Shown piece by piece: positions 1-9,541 of a stretch of 64,000 nucleotides of DNA (position 1 is its first letter; each line of letters starts with the position of its first letter). A program made the position numbers and the translations under genes. The notes beneath the pieces were generated by a model. It saw only the letters and a list, made by a program, of their open reading frames with translations, made no database searches and was not told where the DNA came from. Where the stretch lies: contig NZ_UPSE01000453.1 in assembly GCF_900573885.1 (NCBI RefSeq), forward strand, positions 1 through 64,000. The letters are read 5' to 3'. The DNA is from Pseudomonas viridiflava (GTDB lineage Bacteria; Pseudomonadota; Gammaproteobacteria; Pseudomonadales; Pseudomonadaceae).

Positions 1-33
1 TTCAATCTGAGCCATGATCAAACTCTTCAGTTC
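1..33 (-). rRNA. rrs: 16S rRNA, 5' end only
   Basis: Read on the minus strand, the first 33 bases give the conserved start of bacterial 16S rRNA (GAACTGAAGAGTTTGATCATG followed by GCTCAGATTGAA). The gene runs off the left edge of the window, so only its 5' tip is present. The leader and promoters lie to the right, at 34-560. Confidence 0.95.
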
Positions 34-179
34 AAACATATCTGGGTTTTGAGAAAACCCTAAACTTGGCTCAGCAATCGCAAAAAACTCTCAAATTAAC
101 GAGTGTTACTTGTGATGCTGATAATCTTGTGACTATCAGTCTTACCTCACAAGCACCCACACGAATTGCTTGATTCAGT

Positions 180-191
180 TGTTAAAGAACA
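180..191 (-). promoter_or_regulatory. rRNA leader boxA antitermination site
   Basis: The minus strand reads TGTTCTTTAACA, a close match to the boxA element (TGCTCTTTAACA) bound by the NusB/S10 antitermination complex in rRNA leaders. It lies about 150 bases upstream of the mature 16S 5' end and downstream of all four promoter candidates, as expected. Confidence 0.75.
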
Positions 192-225
192 GTTGGTTAA
201 GCCTTTCGTCTCAACCGAGGCGCGC

Positions 226-253
226 ATTCTACAGCAGCCTCTTTTTCCGTCAA
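226..253 (-). promoter_or_regulatory. rRNA promoter, gene-proximal copy
   Basis: On the minus strand there is a -35 box TTGACG, a 16-base spacer and a -10 box TAGAAT, followed by a GC-rich stretch. It is one of four such units in this leader and the nearest to the 16S gene. Confidence 0.75.
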
Positions 254-330
254 GCGATTTTGAAAATTTCTTTTCAAACTCAACCGCTTGCGCCTCCGAT
301 CAACTTCAGTCTCTCGTCAGCGGGAGGCGA

Positions 331-358
331 ATTCTACAGCGTTTCAAACCGCTGTCAA
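331..358 (-). promoter_or_regulatory. rRNA promoter, second copy
   Basis: The minus strand shows TTGACA, a 16-base spacer and TAGAAT. The -35 box is a perfect consensus. The unit has the same architecture as the copies at 226-253, 435-462 and 533-560. Confidence 0.75.
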
Positions 359-434
359 CCACCTCTTTACCGCCTTTCGATCAACCCACTCGACCGACCA
401 ACAGGACCAAACCTCAACCCCGCCAGCCCGGCGC

Positions 435-462
435 ATTCTACGCAGATCACTCTGCTTTGCAA
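435..462 (-). promoter_or_regulatory. rRNA promoter, third copy
   Basis: The minus strand shows TTGCAA, a 16-base spacer and TAGAAT followed by a GC-rich discriminator. The -35 box is weaker than in the other three units. Confidence 0.6.
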
Positions 463-532
463 TCCTTAATTTCAACCTAACCTATTGATTAGAAAGAACT
501 TTTAGGAGCCTTCCGCGCCGGAAGAGGTGCGC

Positions 533-560
533 ATTATAAGCAGCCTGAGGAAGCCGTCAA
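533..560 (-). promoter_or_regulatory. rRNA promoter, distal copy
   Basis: The minus strand shows TTGACG, a 16-base spacer and a perfect TATAAT followed by a GC-rich discriminator (GCGCACC), the layout of a stringently controlled rRNA P1 promoter. It is the most upstream and best -10 of the four. The rest of 34-726 contains no plausible gene; short ORFs there are incidental. Confidence 0.85.
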
Positions 561-726
561 GGCATTCCTCGGGAAATATTCAAAAACTTCCGCGCCAGCA
601 CCTCACCCGGCCGTACGCCAATAGAAGTGACTCATTTATCAGACCTGCTCACGTACTATCTATACGCTAAGAAGCTAAGCGAAGCTTGGCCGACTGATTA
701 CACGAAACCCATATAAAGGAAAGGAC

Positions 727-1593
727 ATGCAAGGATTCAACAGCAAGGCGATCGGAATAGCCGCAGTAGTGCTGGTTATGCTTGGGGTATTTTTTAGTTC
801 CTGGTACACGGTCGATGAGACGGAGCGCGGCGTGCTCCTGCGAAATGGTGCCTTGGTAGGTGTTGTGGAGCCTGGCCTGTCATTCAAGACCCCGTTCATC
901 GAGACCGTGAAATTCATCTCGGTACAAAGCCAGGCAACTTCTTATAGAGAGCTTCAGGCCTACAGTAAGGATCAACAAACCGCGACCCTGCAGGTTTCAG
1001 TCTCGTGGCACGTAGTACCAGGCGAAGTATCCAAGGTCTATACGCAGTACCAGGATCTTGAAGGACTGGTCAGCCGACTGATCAGCCGCCAAGTTCCTAC
1101 ACAGGTCGAAAACGTCTTCGGCCAGTACAACGCCGTGACCGCCGTCCAACAACGCGGCAAATTTGTCGCTGACGTAACCCGTGCTATTAAAGAATCCATC
1201 ATCGGCCCGGTAGTCATCGACGGTGTCCAAGTCGAGAACATCGACTTCAGCGACGATTACGAACGCTCAATCGCCTTGCGCATGAAAGCAGAAGTCGAAG
1301 TGAAAACTCGCGAGCAGATGCTAGCCACCGAACAGGTCCAAGCCCAAATCCGCGTGACCCAGGCGCAAGCAGAAGCCGACTCCAAACTTGCTGAGGCCAA
1401 AGCAGACGCGGAAGCCACCCGACTGCGCGGCGAAGCAGAAGCTGATGCCATCAAAGCAAGGGCTCAAGCACTCGCCAGCAACCAGAACCTGGTTGAACTC
1501 ACCAAAGCCGAACGCTGGGACGGCACCTTGCCGACGACTATGCTGCCCAACAGCGCCCTTCCCTTCATTGACGCAACAAAACGAACCGAATGA
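727..1593 (+). CDS. SPFH/band-7 (prohibitin family) membrane protein
   Basis: This is a 288-residue protein with one N-terminal membrane anchor (about residues 8-27, GIAAVVLVMLGVFF). An SPFH/band-7 domain follows (about 28-200), beginning with the characteristic VDETERGVLLRNG segment. The C-terminal third is an Ala/Glu/Lys/Gln-rich coiled coil (about 200-255) of the kind that drives oligomer ring formation. Members scaffold inner-membrane microdomains and often modulate membrane proteases such as FtsH. A good ribosome site (AAAGGAAAGG) precedes the ATG. The gene stands alone between the divergent rRNA promoters and a terminator. The family is clear; the specific partner is unknown. Confidence 0.9.
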   Translation: MQGFNSKAIGIAAVVLVMLGVFFSSWYTVDETERGVLLRNGALVGVVEPGLSFKTPFIETVKFISVQSQATSYRELQAYSKDQQTATLQVSVSWHVVPGEVSKVYTQYQDLEGLVSRLISRQVPTQVENVFGQYNAVTAVQQRGKFVADVTRAIKESIIGPVVIDGVQVENIDFSDDYERSIALRMKAEVEVKTREQMLATEQVQAQIRVTQAQAEADSKLAEAKADAEATRLRGEAEADAIKARAQALASNQNLVELTKAERWDGTLPTTMLPNSALPFIDATKRTE

Positions 1594-1610
1594 CGTGCCG
1601 TCTTGAAGCG

Positions 1611-1645
1611 TAATAAAAAGGCCAGCATTGCTGGCCTTTTTATTA
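1611..1645. terminator. Bidirectional terminator after the SPFH gene
   Basis: This is a near-perfect palindrome, AAAAAGGCCAGCA-T-TGCTGGCCTTTTT. A GC-rich 8-base stem is flanked by A and T tracts, so it can stop transcription from either side. Confidence 0.85.
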
Positions 1646-1695
1646 CCCGCGCCGCGCGCCCAGTCTTGCTCGCCCCATATAAACCAGTCGCGCAT

Positions 1696-1729
1696 AAAAA
1701 AATCCAGTCACCGTGAAGTGACTGGATTT
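1696..1729 (-). terminator. Terminator after tRNA-Pro
   Basis: On the minus strand an 11-base stem (AATCCAGTCAC / GTGACTGGATT) is followed directly by seven T residues, just past the tRNA 3' end. Confidence 0.8.
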
Positions 1730-1740
1730 CTGGAGAATAA

Positions 1741-1817
1741 TGGTCGGGACGGAGTGATTCGAACACTCGACCCCTAGCACCCCATGCTAGTGCGCTACCG
1801 GACTGCGCTACGCCCCG
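1741..1817 (-). tRNA. tRNA-Pro (anticodon GGG)
   Basis: This 77-base cloverleaf has acceptor strands CGGGGCG and CGTCCCG, an encoded CCA, the T-arm motif TTCGAATC, and an anticodon stem CTAGC/GCTAG enclosing the loop ATGGGGT. It follows the ihfA-merR genes in the same direction, its usual place in Pseudomonas. Confidence 0.95.
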
Positions 1818-1909
1818 ACGGTACAACTTTATTGCTTCCCAACCGCTCGAAAGCGGATCGGACTATACACTAAGCTTTTGAAATGTGGAAGTTTTCTAAC
1901 CACAACCAG

Positions 1910-2266
1910 CTACTTGCGCAGCACCACCAAAACCTCTTCCAGCTCTACGATCATCTGCCGGATGAGTTGCTTGTATTGAGTGGTGTCATCCTTGGCTTCA
2001 TCACCGGACAACCGCTGCCGCGCTCCTCCGATTGTGAAACCTTGCTCGTACAAGAGAGCCCGAATCTGCCGAATCATCAGCACATCCTGCCGCTGGTAAT
2101 ACCGACGGTTGCCGCGTCGCTTAATCGGGTTGAGCTGGGTAAATTCCTGCTCCCAATAACGCAACACATGCGGCTTCACCGCACACAGCTCGCTCACTTC
2201 GCCAATGGTGAAGTAACGCTTGCCGGGTATGGGCGGTAACTCGTCGTTATGACTTGGTTCCAGCAT
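1910..2266 (-). CDS. MerR-family transcriptional regulator
   Basis: This small (118-residue) MerR-type protein has an N-terminal winged helix-turn-helix (about residues 17-85) marked by [18 protein letters not shown] and the RRYYQRQDV wing. A short C-terminal helix suited to dimerisation follows. It lacks the cysteine-rich effector domain of metal-sensing MerR proteins, so the inducer is unknown. The start overlaps the 3' end of ihfA by 20 bases, implying translational coupling; an ATG three codons upstream (2275) is an alternative. Its position between ihfA and tRNA-Pro is conserved in Pseudomonas. Confidence 0.9.
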   Translation of the reverse strand: MLEPSHNDELPPIPGKRYFTIGEVSELCAVKPHVLRYWEQEFTQLNPIKRRGNRRYYQRQDVLMIRQIRALLYEQGFTIGGARQRLSGDEAKDDTTQYKQLIRQMIVELEEVLVVLRK

Positions 2267-2549
2267 AAGCCTCAACTCTGGCTTTTAATTTTTGCCCGGG
2301 GCGGAAGGTAACCACGCGTCTTGCCGTGATCGGGATCTCTTCCCCTGTTTTCGGGTTCCTGCCAGGACGTTGACGCTTATCGCGCAAGTCGAAATTGCCG
2401 AAACCGGACAATTTCACTTGCTCATTAAGCTCCAGCGCCTGACGGATTTCCTCAAAAAACAGCTCCACCAATTCCTTGGCTTCCCGTTTATTCAGGCCTA
2501 GCTCTTCGTACAGACGTTCGGCCATTTCAGCTTTCGTCAGAGCCCCCAT
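2247..2549 (-). CDS. ihfA: Integration host factor subunit alpha
   Basis: This 100-residue protein is the alpha half of the IHF heterodimer, which bends DNA by about 160 degrees at specific sites and assists replication, transcription and site-specific recombination. The sequence carries the HU/IHF signature around residues 48-67 ([20 protein letters not shown]) with the intercalating proline in the beta-arm. It follows pheT by three bases and precedes merR, the conserved pheST-ihfA arrangement. IHF is also a common accessory factor for tyrosine integrases such as the one at 9542. Confidence 0.98.
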   Translation of the reverse strand: MGALTKAEMAERLYEELGLNKREAKELVELFFEEIRQALELNEQVKLSGFGNFDLRDKRQRPGRNPKTGEEIPITARRVVTFRPGQKLKARVEAYAGTKS

Positions 2550-2552
2550 ACG

Positions 2553-4931
2553 CTACTTCCTTAACGTGGCGTTGAACCTTTCTTCAAGCGAGGTAAGGAT
2601 ATTCTGCGTTGTAGTACTCACCTCTTCATCATTAAGAGTGCGCGATGGATGTTGCCAGGTCAAGCCGACGGCCAAGCTTTTTCTATGCGGATCAATACCT
2701 TTACCGTGATACACATCAAATAGCTTGAGGTCCGTCAGATACTCACCCGCAGCCTCGCGAATTGCCCCAAGGACAGCATCAGCAGCGATGCTTTGGTCGA
2801 CCAGCAGCGCCAAGTCGCGACGCACTTCAGGGAAGCGCGAAAGCTCGTGGAACTTGGGCAACAGACCCTGAGCAACCTCGGCCAGCACCAACTCGAACAA
2901 GAAAAGCGGCTGGTCGATGCCCAGGGTTTTAGCCAACTCAGGATGAAGTGCACCGACATAGCCAACCAACTGGCCGTCGCGCTCAACTCGTGCGGTCTGA
3001 CCTGGATGCAGCGCAGGATGCTCACCCGCCACAAAGCTGAACGACGGCTGCGCACCCGAGAAGCCGAGCAGCGCTTCGACGTCGGCTTTCACGTCATAGA
3101 AATCGACTGTATCGCGGCCATGGGCCCACCCTTCGGCCAGACGCGAGCCACAAATCACGCCGGACAACATGGCCTCTTGCTTCAGGCCTTCCAGCTGCCC
3201 AACGAAACGCAAGCCGCTTTCGAACAGACGCACGCGCGTTTGCTGACGATTGAGGTTGTGCTGCACGGCCTTGACCAAGCCCGGCCAAAGTGAGGAACGC
3301 ATCGCTGCCATATCCGAAGAAATGGGGTTTGCCAGCATCAACGGCTCGACGCCAGGCGTGAACAACGCGAACTGCTGAGGATCAATGAAGCTGTACGTGA
3401 TCGCTTCCTGATAACCGCGAGCCACAAGCAATCGGCGCAATGCCGGGAGTTCGGCCCTAGCCTCCGCTTTAGGTTGCGGCGCCAGACGAGCTTGGGGATA
3501 GCGGACCGGAAGTCGGTTGTAGCCATACAGACGACCCAACTCTTCGATCAAGTCGACTTCGAGACTGATGTCGAACCGATGACTTGGAACCACGACTTGC
3601 CATTGCCCCGGAGCACAAAGCCTGACCTGCAAACCAAGCGCAGTCAGCAAACGCTCGATCTCGCCGGCATCCATTTCCATGCCCAGCATCTGATCAATGC
3701 GATCTGCGCGCAGGGTTACGTTTGCTGTGACGGGAAGTTGATCGCTGCTGACAACTTCGATAATCGGACCAGGTTCACCACCAACCACTTCAAGTAGCAG
3801 GCCAGTAGCGCGCTCCATCGCCTCGCGGGCCAGGTTCCAATCCACGCCGCGCTCAAAGCGATGCGAGGCATCAGTGTGCAAGCCGTAAGACCGCGCCTTA
3901 CCGGCCACAGCAATCGTGTCGAAGAAAGCACTTTCCAGGAAGAGATCGCGAGTACCAGCGGCGACCCCGCTGTGCTCACCACCCATGACGCCAGCAATCG
4001 CAAGCGCGCGCTGGTGATCAGCGATAACCAGGGTGTCGGCCCGCAGCGCCACTTCCTGACCGTCCAGCAGAACCAGCTTTTCGCCCTCCTCTGCCATTCG
4101 GACACGGATCCCACCATTGATCTCGTTCAGATCGAATGCGTGCATCGGCTGACCGAGCTCCAGCATCACGTAGTTAGTGATGTCTACGGCGGCATCGATA
4201 CTGCGCACATCGGAGCGACGCAGGCGCTCGACCATCCACAGTGGAGTCGGCTTGCTCAGGTCAACATTTCGAATAACGCGGCCGAGATAACGGGGACAGG
4301 CCCCTGCAGCAGAAACTTCAACAGGAATTGTCTGTTCGTGAACAGCTGGAACCACTGCCACCGCCGGACGACTGACTGGCGTGTCGTACAGCGCGCCGAC
4401 TTCGCGGGCCAGACCCGCAAGCGACAGGCAGTCGCCGCGGTTAGGGGTTAGATCAACTTCAATACTCGCGTCGTCCAGGCCTAGGTAAGCACGCACGTCC
4501 TGACCAACCGGAGCATCAGCTGCCAGCTCCATCAGGCCGCTATTTTCTTCGCTGATCTGTAGCTCGGAAGCCGAGCACAGCATGCCGTTGGACTCGACGC
4601 CTCGCAGCTTGGCTTTCTTTATTTTGAAGTCGTTTGGCAGCTCGGCGCCGATCATGGCGAACGGCACTTTGAGGCCGGCTCGAACATTCGGCGCACCGCA
4701 AACAACCTGAAACGTCTCGGCGCCATTGCTCACCTGGCAGACACGAAGCTTGTCAGCATCCGGGTGCTGTTCAGTACTGAGCACCACGCCCACCACTACA
4801 CCACTGAACACGCCGGCGACCAACGAAACGCTGTCGACCTCAAGCCCGGCCATGGATAGACGCGCCACTAATTCATCACGGGAAACCGACGGATTTACCC
4901 AACTACGCAGCCACTGTTCGCTGAATTTCAT
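2553..4931 (-). CDS. pheT: Phenylalanine-tRNA ligase beta subunit
   Basis: This 792-residue beta subunit belongs to the alpha2-beta2 enzyme that charges tRNA-Phe. The MKFSEQWLR N-terminus marks the start; an in-frame extension to 4964 lacks support. A tRNA-binding OB fold (about residues 40-150, with PDADKLRVCQV) is followed by the B3/B4 editing domain, the B5 domain, a catalytically inactive synthetase-like core, and a C-terminal FDX anticodon-binding domain (about 700-792, FPEVRRDLALLVD). The length is normal for gammaproteobacteria. It lies between pheS and ihfA. Confidence 0.98.
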   Translation of the reverse strand: MKFSEQWLRSWVNPSVSRDELVARLSMAGLEVDSVSLVAGVFSGVVVGVVLSTEQHPDADKLRVCQVSNGAETFQVVCGAPNVRAGLKVPFAMIGAELPNDFKIKKAKLRGVESNGMLCSASELQISEENSGLMELAADAPVGQDVRAYLGLDDASIEVDLTPNRGDCLSLAGLAREVGALYDTPVSRPAVAVVPAVHEQTIPVEVSAAGACPRYLGRVIRNVDLSKPTPLWMVERLRRSDVRSIDAAVDITNYVMLELGQPMHAFDLNEINGGIRVRMAEEGEKLVLLDGQEVALRADTLVIADHQRALAIAGVMGGEHSGVAAGTRDLFLESAFFDTIAVAGKARSYGLHTDASHRFERGVDWNLAREAMERATGLLLEVVGGEPGPIIEVVSSDQLPVTANVTLRADRIDQMLGMEMDAGEIERLLTALGLQVRLCAPGQWQVVVPSHRFDISLEVDLIEELGRLYGYNRLPVRYPQARLAPQPKAEARAELPALRRLLVARGYQEAITYSFIDPQQFALFTPGVEPLMLANPISSDMAAMRSSLWPGLVKAVQHNLNRQQTRVRLFESGLRFVGQLEGLKQEAMLSGVICGSRLAEGWAHGRDTVDFYDVKADVEALLGFSGAQPSFSFVAGEHPALHPGQTARVERDGQLVGYVGALHPELAKTLGIDQPLFLFELVLAEVAQGLLPKFHELSRFPEVRRDLALLVDQSIAADAVLGAIREAAGEYLTDLKLFDVYHGKGIDPHRKSLAVGLTWQHPSRTLNDEEVSTTTQNILTSLEERFNATLRK

Positions 4932-4969
4932 TCTGTTCTTCTCCTGGAAAACGTTAACGGGCAAGCGAC

Positions 4970-5986
<1,017 letters not shown>

Positions 5987-6007
5987 TTACAGACTCCAGA
6001 TACGAAA

Positions 6008-6037
6008 TAGGGGAAGAGCTTGAAGGCTCTTCCCCTA
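6008..6037 (-). promoter_or_regulatory. Hairpin between rplT and pheS (candidate attenuator)
   Basis: A 10-base stem GGGGAAGAGC/GCTCTTCCCC with a six-base loop lies about 20 bases before pheS. A second hairpin (CACCGGGC/GCCCGGTG) lies immediately upstream. The T tract is short, so it would be a weak terminator. In enterobacteria pheST is controlled by Phe-tRNA attenuation; I found no clear Phe-rich leader peptide here, so the role is inferred. Confidence 0.5.
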
Positions 6038-6081
6038 TTGGTGACGTTTAGCACCGGGCGAGCCCGGTGATTGTCGGGGAC

Positions 6082-6438
6082 TTAAGCCAGAACGGCTTTC
6101 GCTTTCTCGACAATCGCAGCAAACGCCGCTTTTTCGTTCACTGCCAGATCAGCCAGAACCTTACGGTCGATCTCGATAGCTGCCTTTTTCAAGCCAGCGA
6201 TCAGTCGGCTGTAGGACAAACCGTTGATGCGGGCGCCAGCATTGATACGGGCGATCCACAGTGCACGGAATTGACGTTTTTTCTGACGACGGTCGCGGTA
6301 GGCGTATTGGCCTGCCTTGATTACCGCTTGCTTGGCAACGCGGAACACGCGTGAGCGCGCGCCATAGTAGCCTTTAGCGAGTTTCAGAATTTTTTTGTGA
6401 CGACGGCGAGCAACAACGCCACGCTTAACACGAGCCAT
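6082..6438 (-). CDS. rplT: 50S ribosomal protein L20
   Basis: This 118-residue, very basic protein has the L20 signature ([19 protein letters not shown]). It binds 23S rRNA early in 50S assembly and in other bacteria represses the infC-rpmI-rplT mRNA. It follows rpmI after 29 bases in the standard operon order. Confidence 0.99.
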   Translation of the reverse strand: MARVKRGVVARRRHKKILKLAKGYYGARSRVFRVAKQAVIKAGQYAYRDRRQKKRQFRALWIARINAGARINGLSYSRLIAGLKKAAIEIDRKVLADLAVNEKAAFAAIVEKAKAVLA

Positions 6439-6467
6439 GAGTAACTTCCTCTAATCTTTGACCGAAA

Positions 6468-6662
6468 TTAACGAACGCGCAGCATGCGCGCGACCTTTGC
6501 CACGTCAGACGGATGCACCATGGTGCTGCCGCGCAGATGACGCTTACGCTTGGTCGACATTTTGGTCAGGATGTGGCTCTTGAAAGCGTGCTTGTGCTTG
6601 AAACCGGTAGCGGTTTTCAAGAAACGTTTAGCTGCACCGCTTTTGGTTTTCATCTTTGGCAT
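6468..6662 (-). CDS. rpmI: 50S ribosomal protein L35
   Basis: This 64-residue basic protein begins [14 protein letters not shown] and ends with the typical [11 protein letters not shown]. It sits between infC and rplT in the conserved initiation-factor operon. Confidence 0.99.
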   Translation of the reverse strand: MPKMKTKSGAAKRFLKTATGFKHKHAFKSHILTKMSTKRKRHLRGSTMVHPSDVAKVARMLRVR

Positions 6663-6722
6663 GTTCGGATACTCCGCATTCAGTTGATAAACATAACCGC
6701 AAGGCCTGCCGTGCCCTGGTGG

Positions 6723-7274
6723 TTATTTCTTCTTTTTGGGGGCGATGACCATAATAAGTTGGCGTCCTTCCATCTTCGGGTGCTGCTCAACGGTGCCGTA
6801 TTCAGCAAGGTCACCTTCAACCCGCTTTAACAACTCCATGCCCAGCTCCTGATGCGCCATCTCACGACCGCGGAATCGTAACGAAACCTTGGCCCTGTCC
6901 CCATCACTAAGGAAACGTACCAGGTTGCGTAGTTTTACCTGGTAATCCCCTTCTTCCGTCCCTGGACGAAACTTGATTTCTTTAACCTGAACCTGTTTCT
7001 GGTTCTTCTTCGCTGCGGCAACCTGTTTCTTCTTTTCGAAGATCGATTTGCCGTAATCCATTACGCGGCAGACCGGTGGAACCGCATCAGCGGAAATCTC
7101 TACCAGGTCCAGCTTGGATTCTTCAGCGATTCTAAGCGCTTCATCAATCGAGACGATGCCAATTTGCTCGCCGTCAGCGCCAATTAACCGAACCTCGCGT
7201 GCCGAGATATTCTCGTTGATCGGGGCTTTCGGTGCAGCTCGTTTATCTTGTCTCATTTCACGCTTAATAATAAT
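6723..7274 (-). CDS. infC: Translation initiation factor IF-3 (AUU start)
   Basis: IF-3 binds the 30S subunit, prevents premature joining of 50S and checks start-codon and initiator-tRNA choice. The N domain ([14 protein letters not shown]), a lysine-rich linker and the C domain ([16 protein letters not shown], ending in a KKKK tail) are intact. The first in-frame ATG is at 7256. Upstream, the mRNA reads GGAGTA-ATT-ATT-ATT-AAG-CGT-GAA-ATG, so a start at one of three AUU codons (7274, 7271 or 7268) adds up to six residues (MIIKRE) and gives the usual 183 residues. AUU is the known autoregulatory start of infC. Taking the first AUU, the start overlaps the last base of the thrS stop. Which AUU is used cannot be settled by reading alone; the one at 7271 or 7268 is better spaced from the GGAG. 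Confidence 0.93.
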   Translation of the reverse strand: MIIKREMRQDKRAAPKAPINENISAREVRLIGADGEQIGIVSIDEALRIAEESKLDLVEISADAVPPVCRVMDYGKSIFEKKKQVAAAKKNQKQVQVKEIKFRPGTEEGDYQVKLRNLVRFLSDGDRAKVSLRFRGREMAHQELGMELLKRVEGDLAEYGTVEQHPKMEGRQLIMVIAPKKKK

Positions 7275-9196
7275 TACTCCGAATCTTGGCGACCACGCCG
7301 GGAAACCGCTTGCGTAAGAAAATCTGCGAATTGGGCGACTGGCATGGAACCCAGATCAGCGCCTTCTCGCGTACGCACAGCGACAGTTTGCGTTTCAACT
7401 TCCCGATCCCCGATTACCAGGAGATACGGAACCTTGAGCAAAGTATGCTCGCGGATTTTAAAGCCGATTTTTTCGTTTCTCAAGTCGGACTTGGCACGGA
7501 ACCCGCTTTGATTGAGTGTTTTTTCAACCTCAAGCGCAAAATCAGCCTGTTTGTCGGTGATATTCAAAATTACAGCTTGGGTAGGCGCGAGCCATGCCGG
7601 GAATGCACCTTCATAGTGCTCGATCAACATACCGATAAAGCGCTCGAACGAACCCAGAATGGCGCGATGCAGCATGACTGGATGCTTGCGACTGTTGTCC
7701 TCGCTGACAAACTCGGCGCCTAGACGAACCGGCAGGTTGAAATCGAGCTGCAGGGTGCCGCATTGCCAAACGCGACCAAGGCAGTCCTTTAGCGAGAACT
7801 CGATTTTCGGACCATAAAACGCACCCTCGCCTGGCTGCAAATCGTAAGGCAAACCGGCACTTTCAAGAGCAGAGGCCAGCGCAGATTCGGCGCGATCCCA
7901 CAACTCGTCCGAACCAACGCGCTTCTCTGGACGTGTCGACAGTTTCAGCTGGATATCGGTAAAACCAAAGTCCGCGTAAACGTCGAGGGTCAACTTGATA
8001 AACGCAGCGGATTCCGCCTGCATTTGCTCTTCGGTACAGAAGATGTGCGCGTCGTCTTGCGTAAATGCCCGTACGCGCATGATGCCGTGCAGCGCACCCG
8101 ATGGCTCGTTGCGGTGGCAGGCACCAAACTCGGCAAGACGCATCGGCAGTTCGCGGTAGCTTTTCAGGCCCTGATTGAATACCTGCACGTGGCACGGGCA
8201 GTTCATTGGCTTGATGGCATAGTCACGACTTTCCGATTCGGTCGTGAACATGTTTTCCGCGTAGTTCGCCCAGTGCCCGGACTTTTCCCACAGGCTGCGA
8301 TCAACAACTTGCGGCGTCTTGATTTCCAGGTAACCGTTCTCACGCTGAATTTGGCGCATGTACTGCTCAAGCACCTGATAAAGCGTCCAGCCATTAGGGT
8401 GCCAAAACACCATACCTGGCGCTTCTTCCTGGGTGTGGAACAGGTTCAGGCGCTTGCCAATTTTGCGGTGATCGCGCTTTTCAGCTTCTTCGATACGCTG
8501 AACATAGGCGGCCAACTGCTTCTTGTCAGCCCACGCAGTGCCGTACACACGCTGCAATTGCTCGTTTTTGGCGTCGCCGCGCCAGTAAGCACCGGACAGC
8601 TTGGTCAGCTTGAACGCTTTGAGAAAACGCGTGTTCGGCACGTGCGGACCGCGGCACATGTCGAGGTATTCCTGATGGTAGTAGAGGCCCATTTCCTGGG
8701 TTTCAGGCATGTCCTCAACCAGACGCAGCTTGTACTCTTCGCCGCGCGCGGTGAATTCGGCGATCACTTCCGCACGCGGGGTCATCTTCTTGACCACGTC
8801 GTATTCGGTATCGATCAACTGGTGCATGCGCGCTTCTATTGCCGAAAGATCGTCGAGCGTAAAAGGACGCTCGTAGGCGATGTCGTAATAGAAGCCTTCT
8901 TCGATAACCGGACCAATCACCATGCGTGCTGTGGGATACAGCTGCTTGACGGCATGACCCACCAAATGCGCGCAAGAGTGGCGAATGATTTCGAGCCCCT
9001 CTTCGTCTTTCGGCGTAATGATTTGCAGGGTGGCGTCGTTACTGATGACGTCACAGGCGTCGACGAGCGTGCCGTTGACCTTGCCGGCCACGGTGGCCTT
9101 TGCCAGGCCAGCGCCAATGGATTGAGCAACCTCGGCTACGGAAACCGGGTGATCGAACGAACGCTGACTGCCGTCGGGAAGAGTAATAACAGGCAT
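7274..9196 (-). CDS. thrS: Threonine-tRNA ligase
   Basis: This 640-residue class II synthetase has an N-terminal TGS domain ([14 protein letters not shown]), an editing domain (about residues 65-230, with the [11 protein letters not shown] metal-binding histidines), a catalytic core (about 240-530, with [10 protein letters not shown] and [14 protein letters not shown]) and a C-terminal anticodon-binding domain ending about 640. I chose the start at MPVI, which matches the family N-terminus and follows GGAGAGGAAG; an 11-codon upstream extension is unlikely. It is the first gene of the thrS-infC-rpmI-rplT-pheST-ihfA transcript. Confidence 0.98.
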   Translation of the reverse strand: MPVITLPDGSQRSFDHPVSVAEVAQSIGAGLAKATVAGKVNGTLVDACDVISNDATLQIITPKDEEGLEIIRHSCAHLVGHAVKQLYPTARMVIGPVIEEGFYYDIAYERPFTLDDLSAIEARMHQLIDTEYDVVKKMTPRAEVIAEFTARGEEYKLRLVEDMPETQEMGLYYHQEYLDMCRGPHVPNTRFLKAFKLTKLSGAYWRGDAKNEQLQRVYGTAWADKKQLAAYVQRIEEAEKRDHRKIGKRLNLFHTQEEAPGMVFWHPNGWTLYQVLEQYMRQIQRENGYLEIKTPQVVDRSLWEKSGHWANYAENMFTTESESRDYAIKPMNCPCHVQVFNQGLKSYRELPMRLAEFGACHRNEPSGALHGIMRVRAFTQDDAHIFCTEEQMQAESAAFIKLTLDVYADFGFTDIQLKLSTRPEKRVGSDELWDRAESALASALESAGLPYDLQPGEGAFYGPKIEFSLKDCLGRVWQCGTLQLDFNLPVRLGAEFVSEDNSRKHPVMLHRAILGSFERFIGMLIEHYEGAFPAWLAPTQAVILNITDKQADFALEVEKTLNQSGFRAKSDLRNEKIGFKIREHTLLKVPYLLVIGDREVETQTVAVRTREGADLGSMPVAQFADFLTQAVSRRGRQDSE

Positions 9197-9386
9197 GGCG
9201 CTTCCTCTCCTAGTGGTGACCCCTACCAAAGGTCACATGGGTTGGGATGAGCCAGTACGCGATCCGGCGGTGTACCCGCCTCACAGTGGCAGGAGCCCGA
9301 AGGCCAACCTGACCGAACCGCAGTCACTGGAGATTTTGTGAACGCTGGATGCTTTCAGAAAGCCGAAGCCCTGACAAGCGCCCAAT

Positions 9387-9412
9387 AAAAAAGGGCCACC
9401 TAAGTGACCCTT
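9387..9412 (-). terminator. Terminator of the original tRNA-Val transcript
   Basis: On the minus strand a stem GGGTCAC/GTGGCCC is followed by TTTTTT. It now lies next to the left copy of the tRNA-Val repeat and would have ended the tRNA-Val transcript before the island inserted. Confidence 0.75.
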
Positions 9413-9414
9413 TA

Positions 9415-9465
9415 TGTTTGGTAGGCACGATTGGACTCGAACCAACGACCCCCACCATGTCAAGG
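9415..9465 (-). repeat. Left attachment repeat (3' part of tRNA-Val)
   Basis: These 51 bases are identical to 15672-15722, which cover the 3' end of the intact tRNA-Val. Identity ends exactly in the anticodon stem (after CCTTGACATGG on the minus strand); beyond it the sequence is unrelated. This is the leftover 3' tRNA fragment expected at the far end of an island that integrated into a tRNA gene. Confidence 0.93.
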
Positions 9466-9501
9466 CACACTTCGATGCGGCGCGCACTATACATGGTGCG
9501 A

Positions 9502-9533
9502 CCTCTAGAGAACACCCATTCACACTCTAGAGG
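9502..9533. repeat. CTCTAGAG inverted repeat upstream of the integrase
   Basis: CCTCTAGAG (9502-9510) and CTCTAGAGG (9525-9533) form a perfect 9-base inverted repeat around 14 bases that include TTCACA (9519-9524). It ends eight bases before the integrase ATG, so a protein bound here could repress int or take part in recombination at this end. Confidence 0.5.
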
Positions 9534-9541
9534 CTTCAACC

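Noticed and set aside
166-488. Short plus-strand ORFs in the rRNA leader
   Set aside because: They overlap the tandem rRNA promoters and have no coding character.
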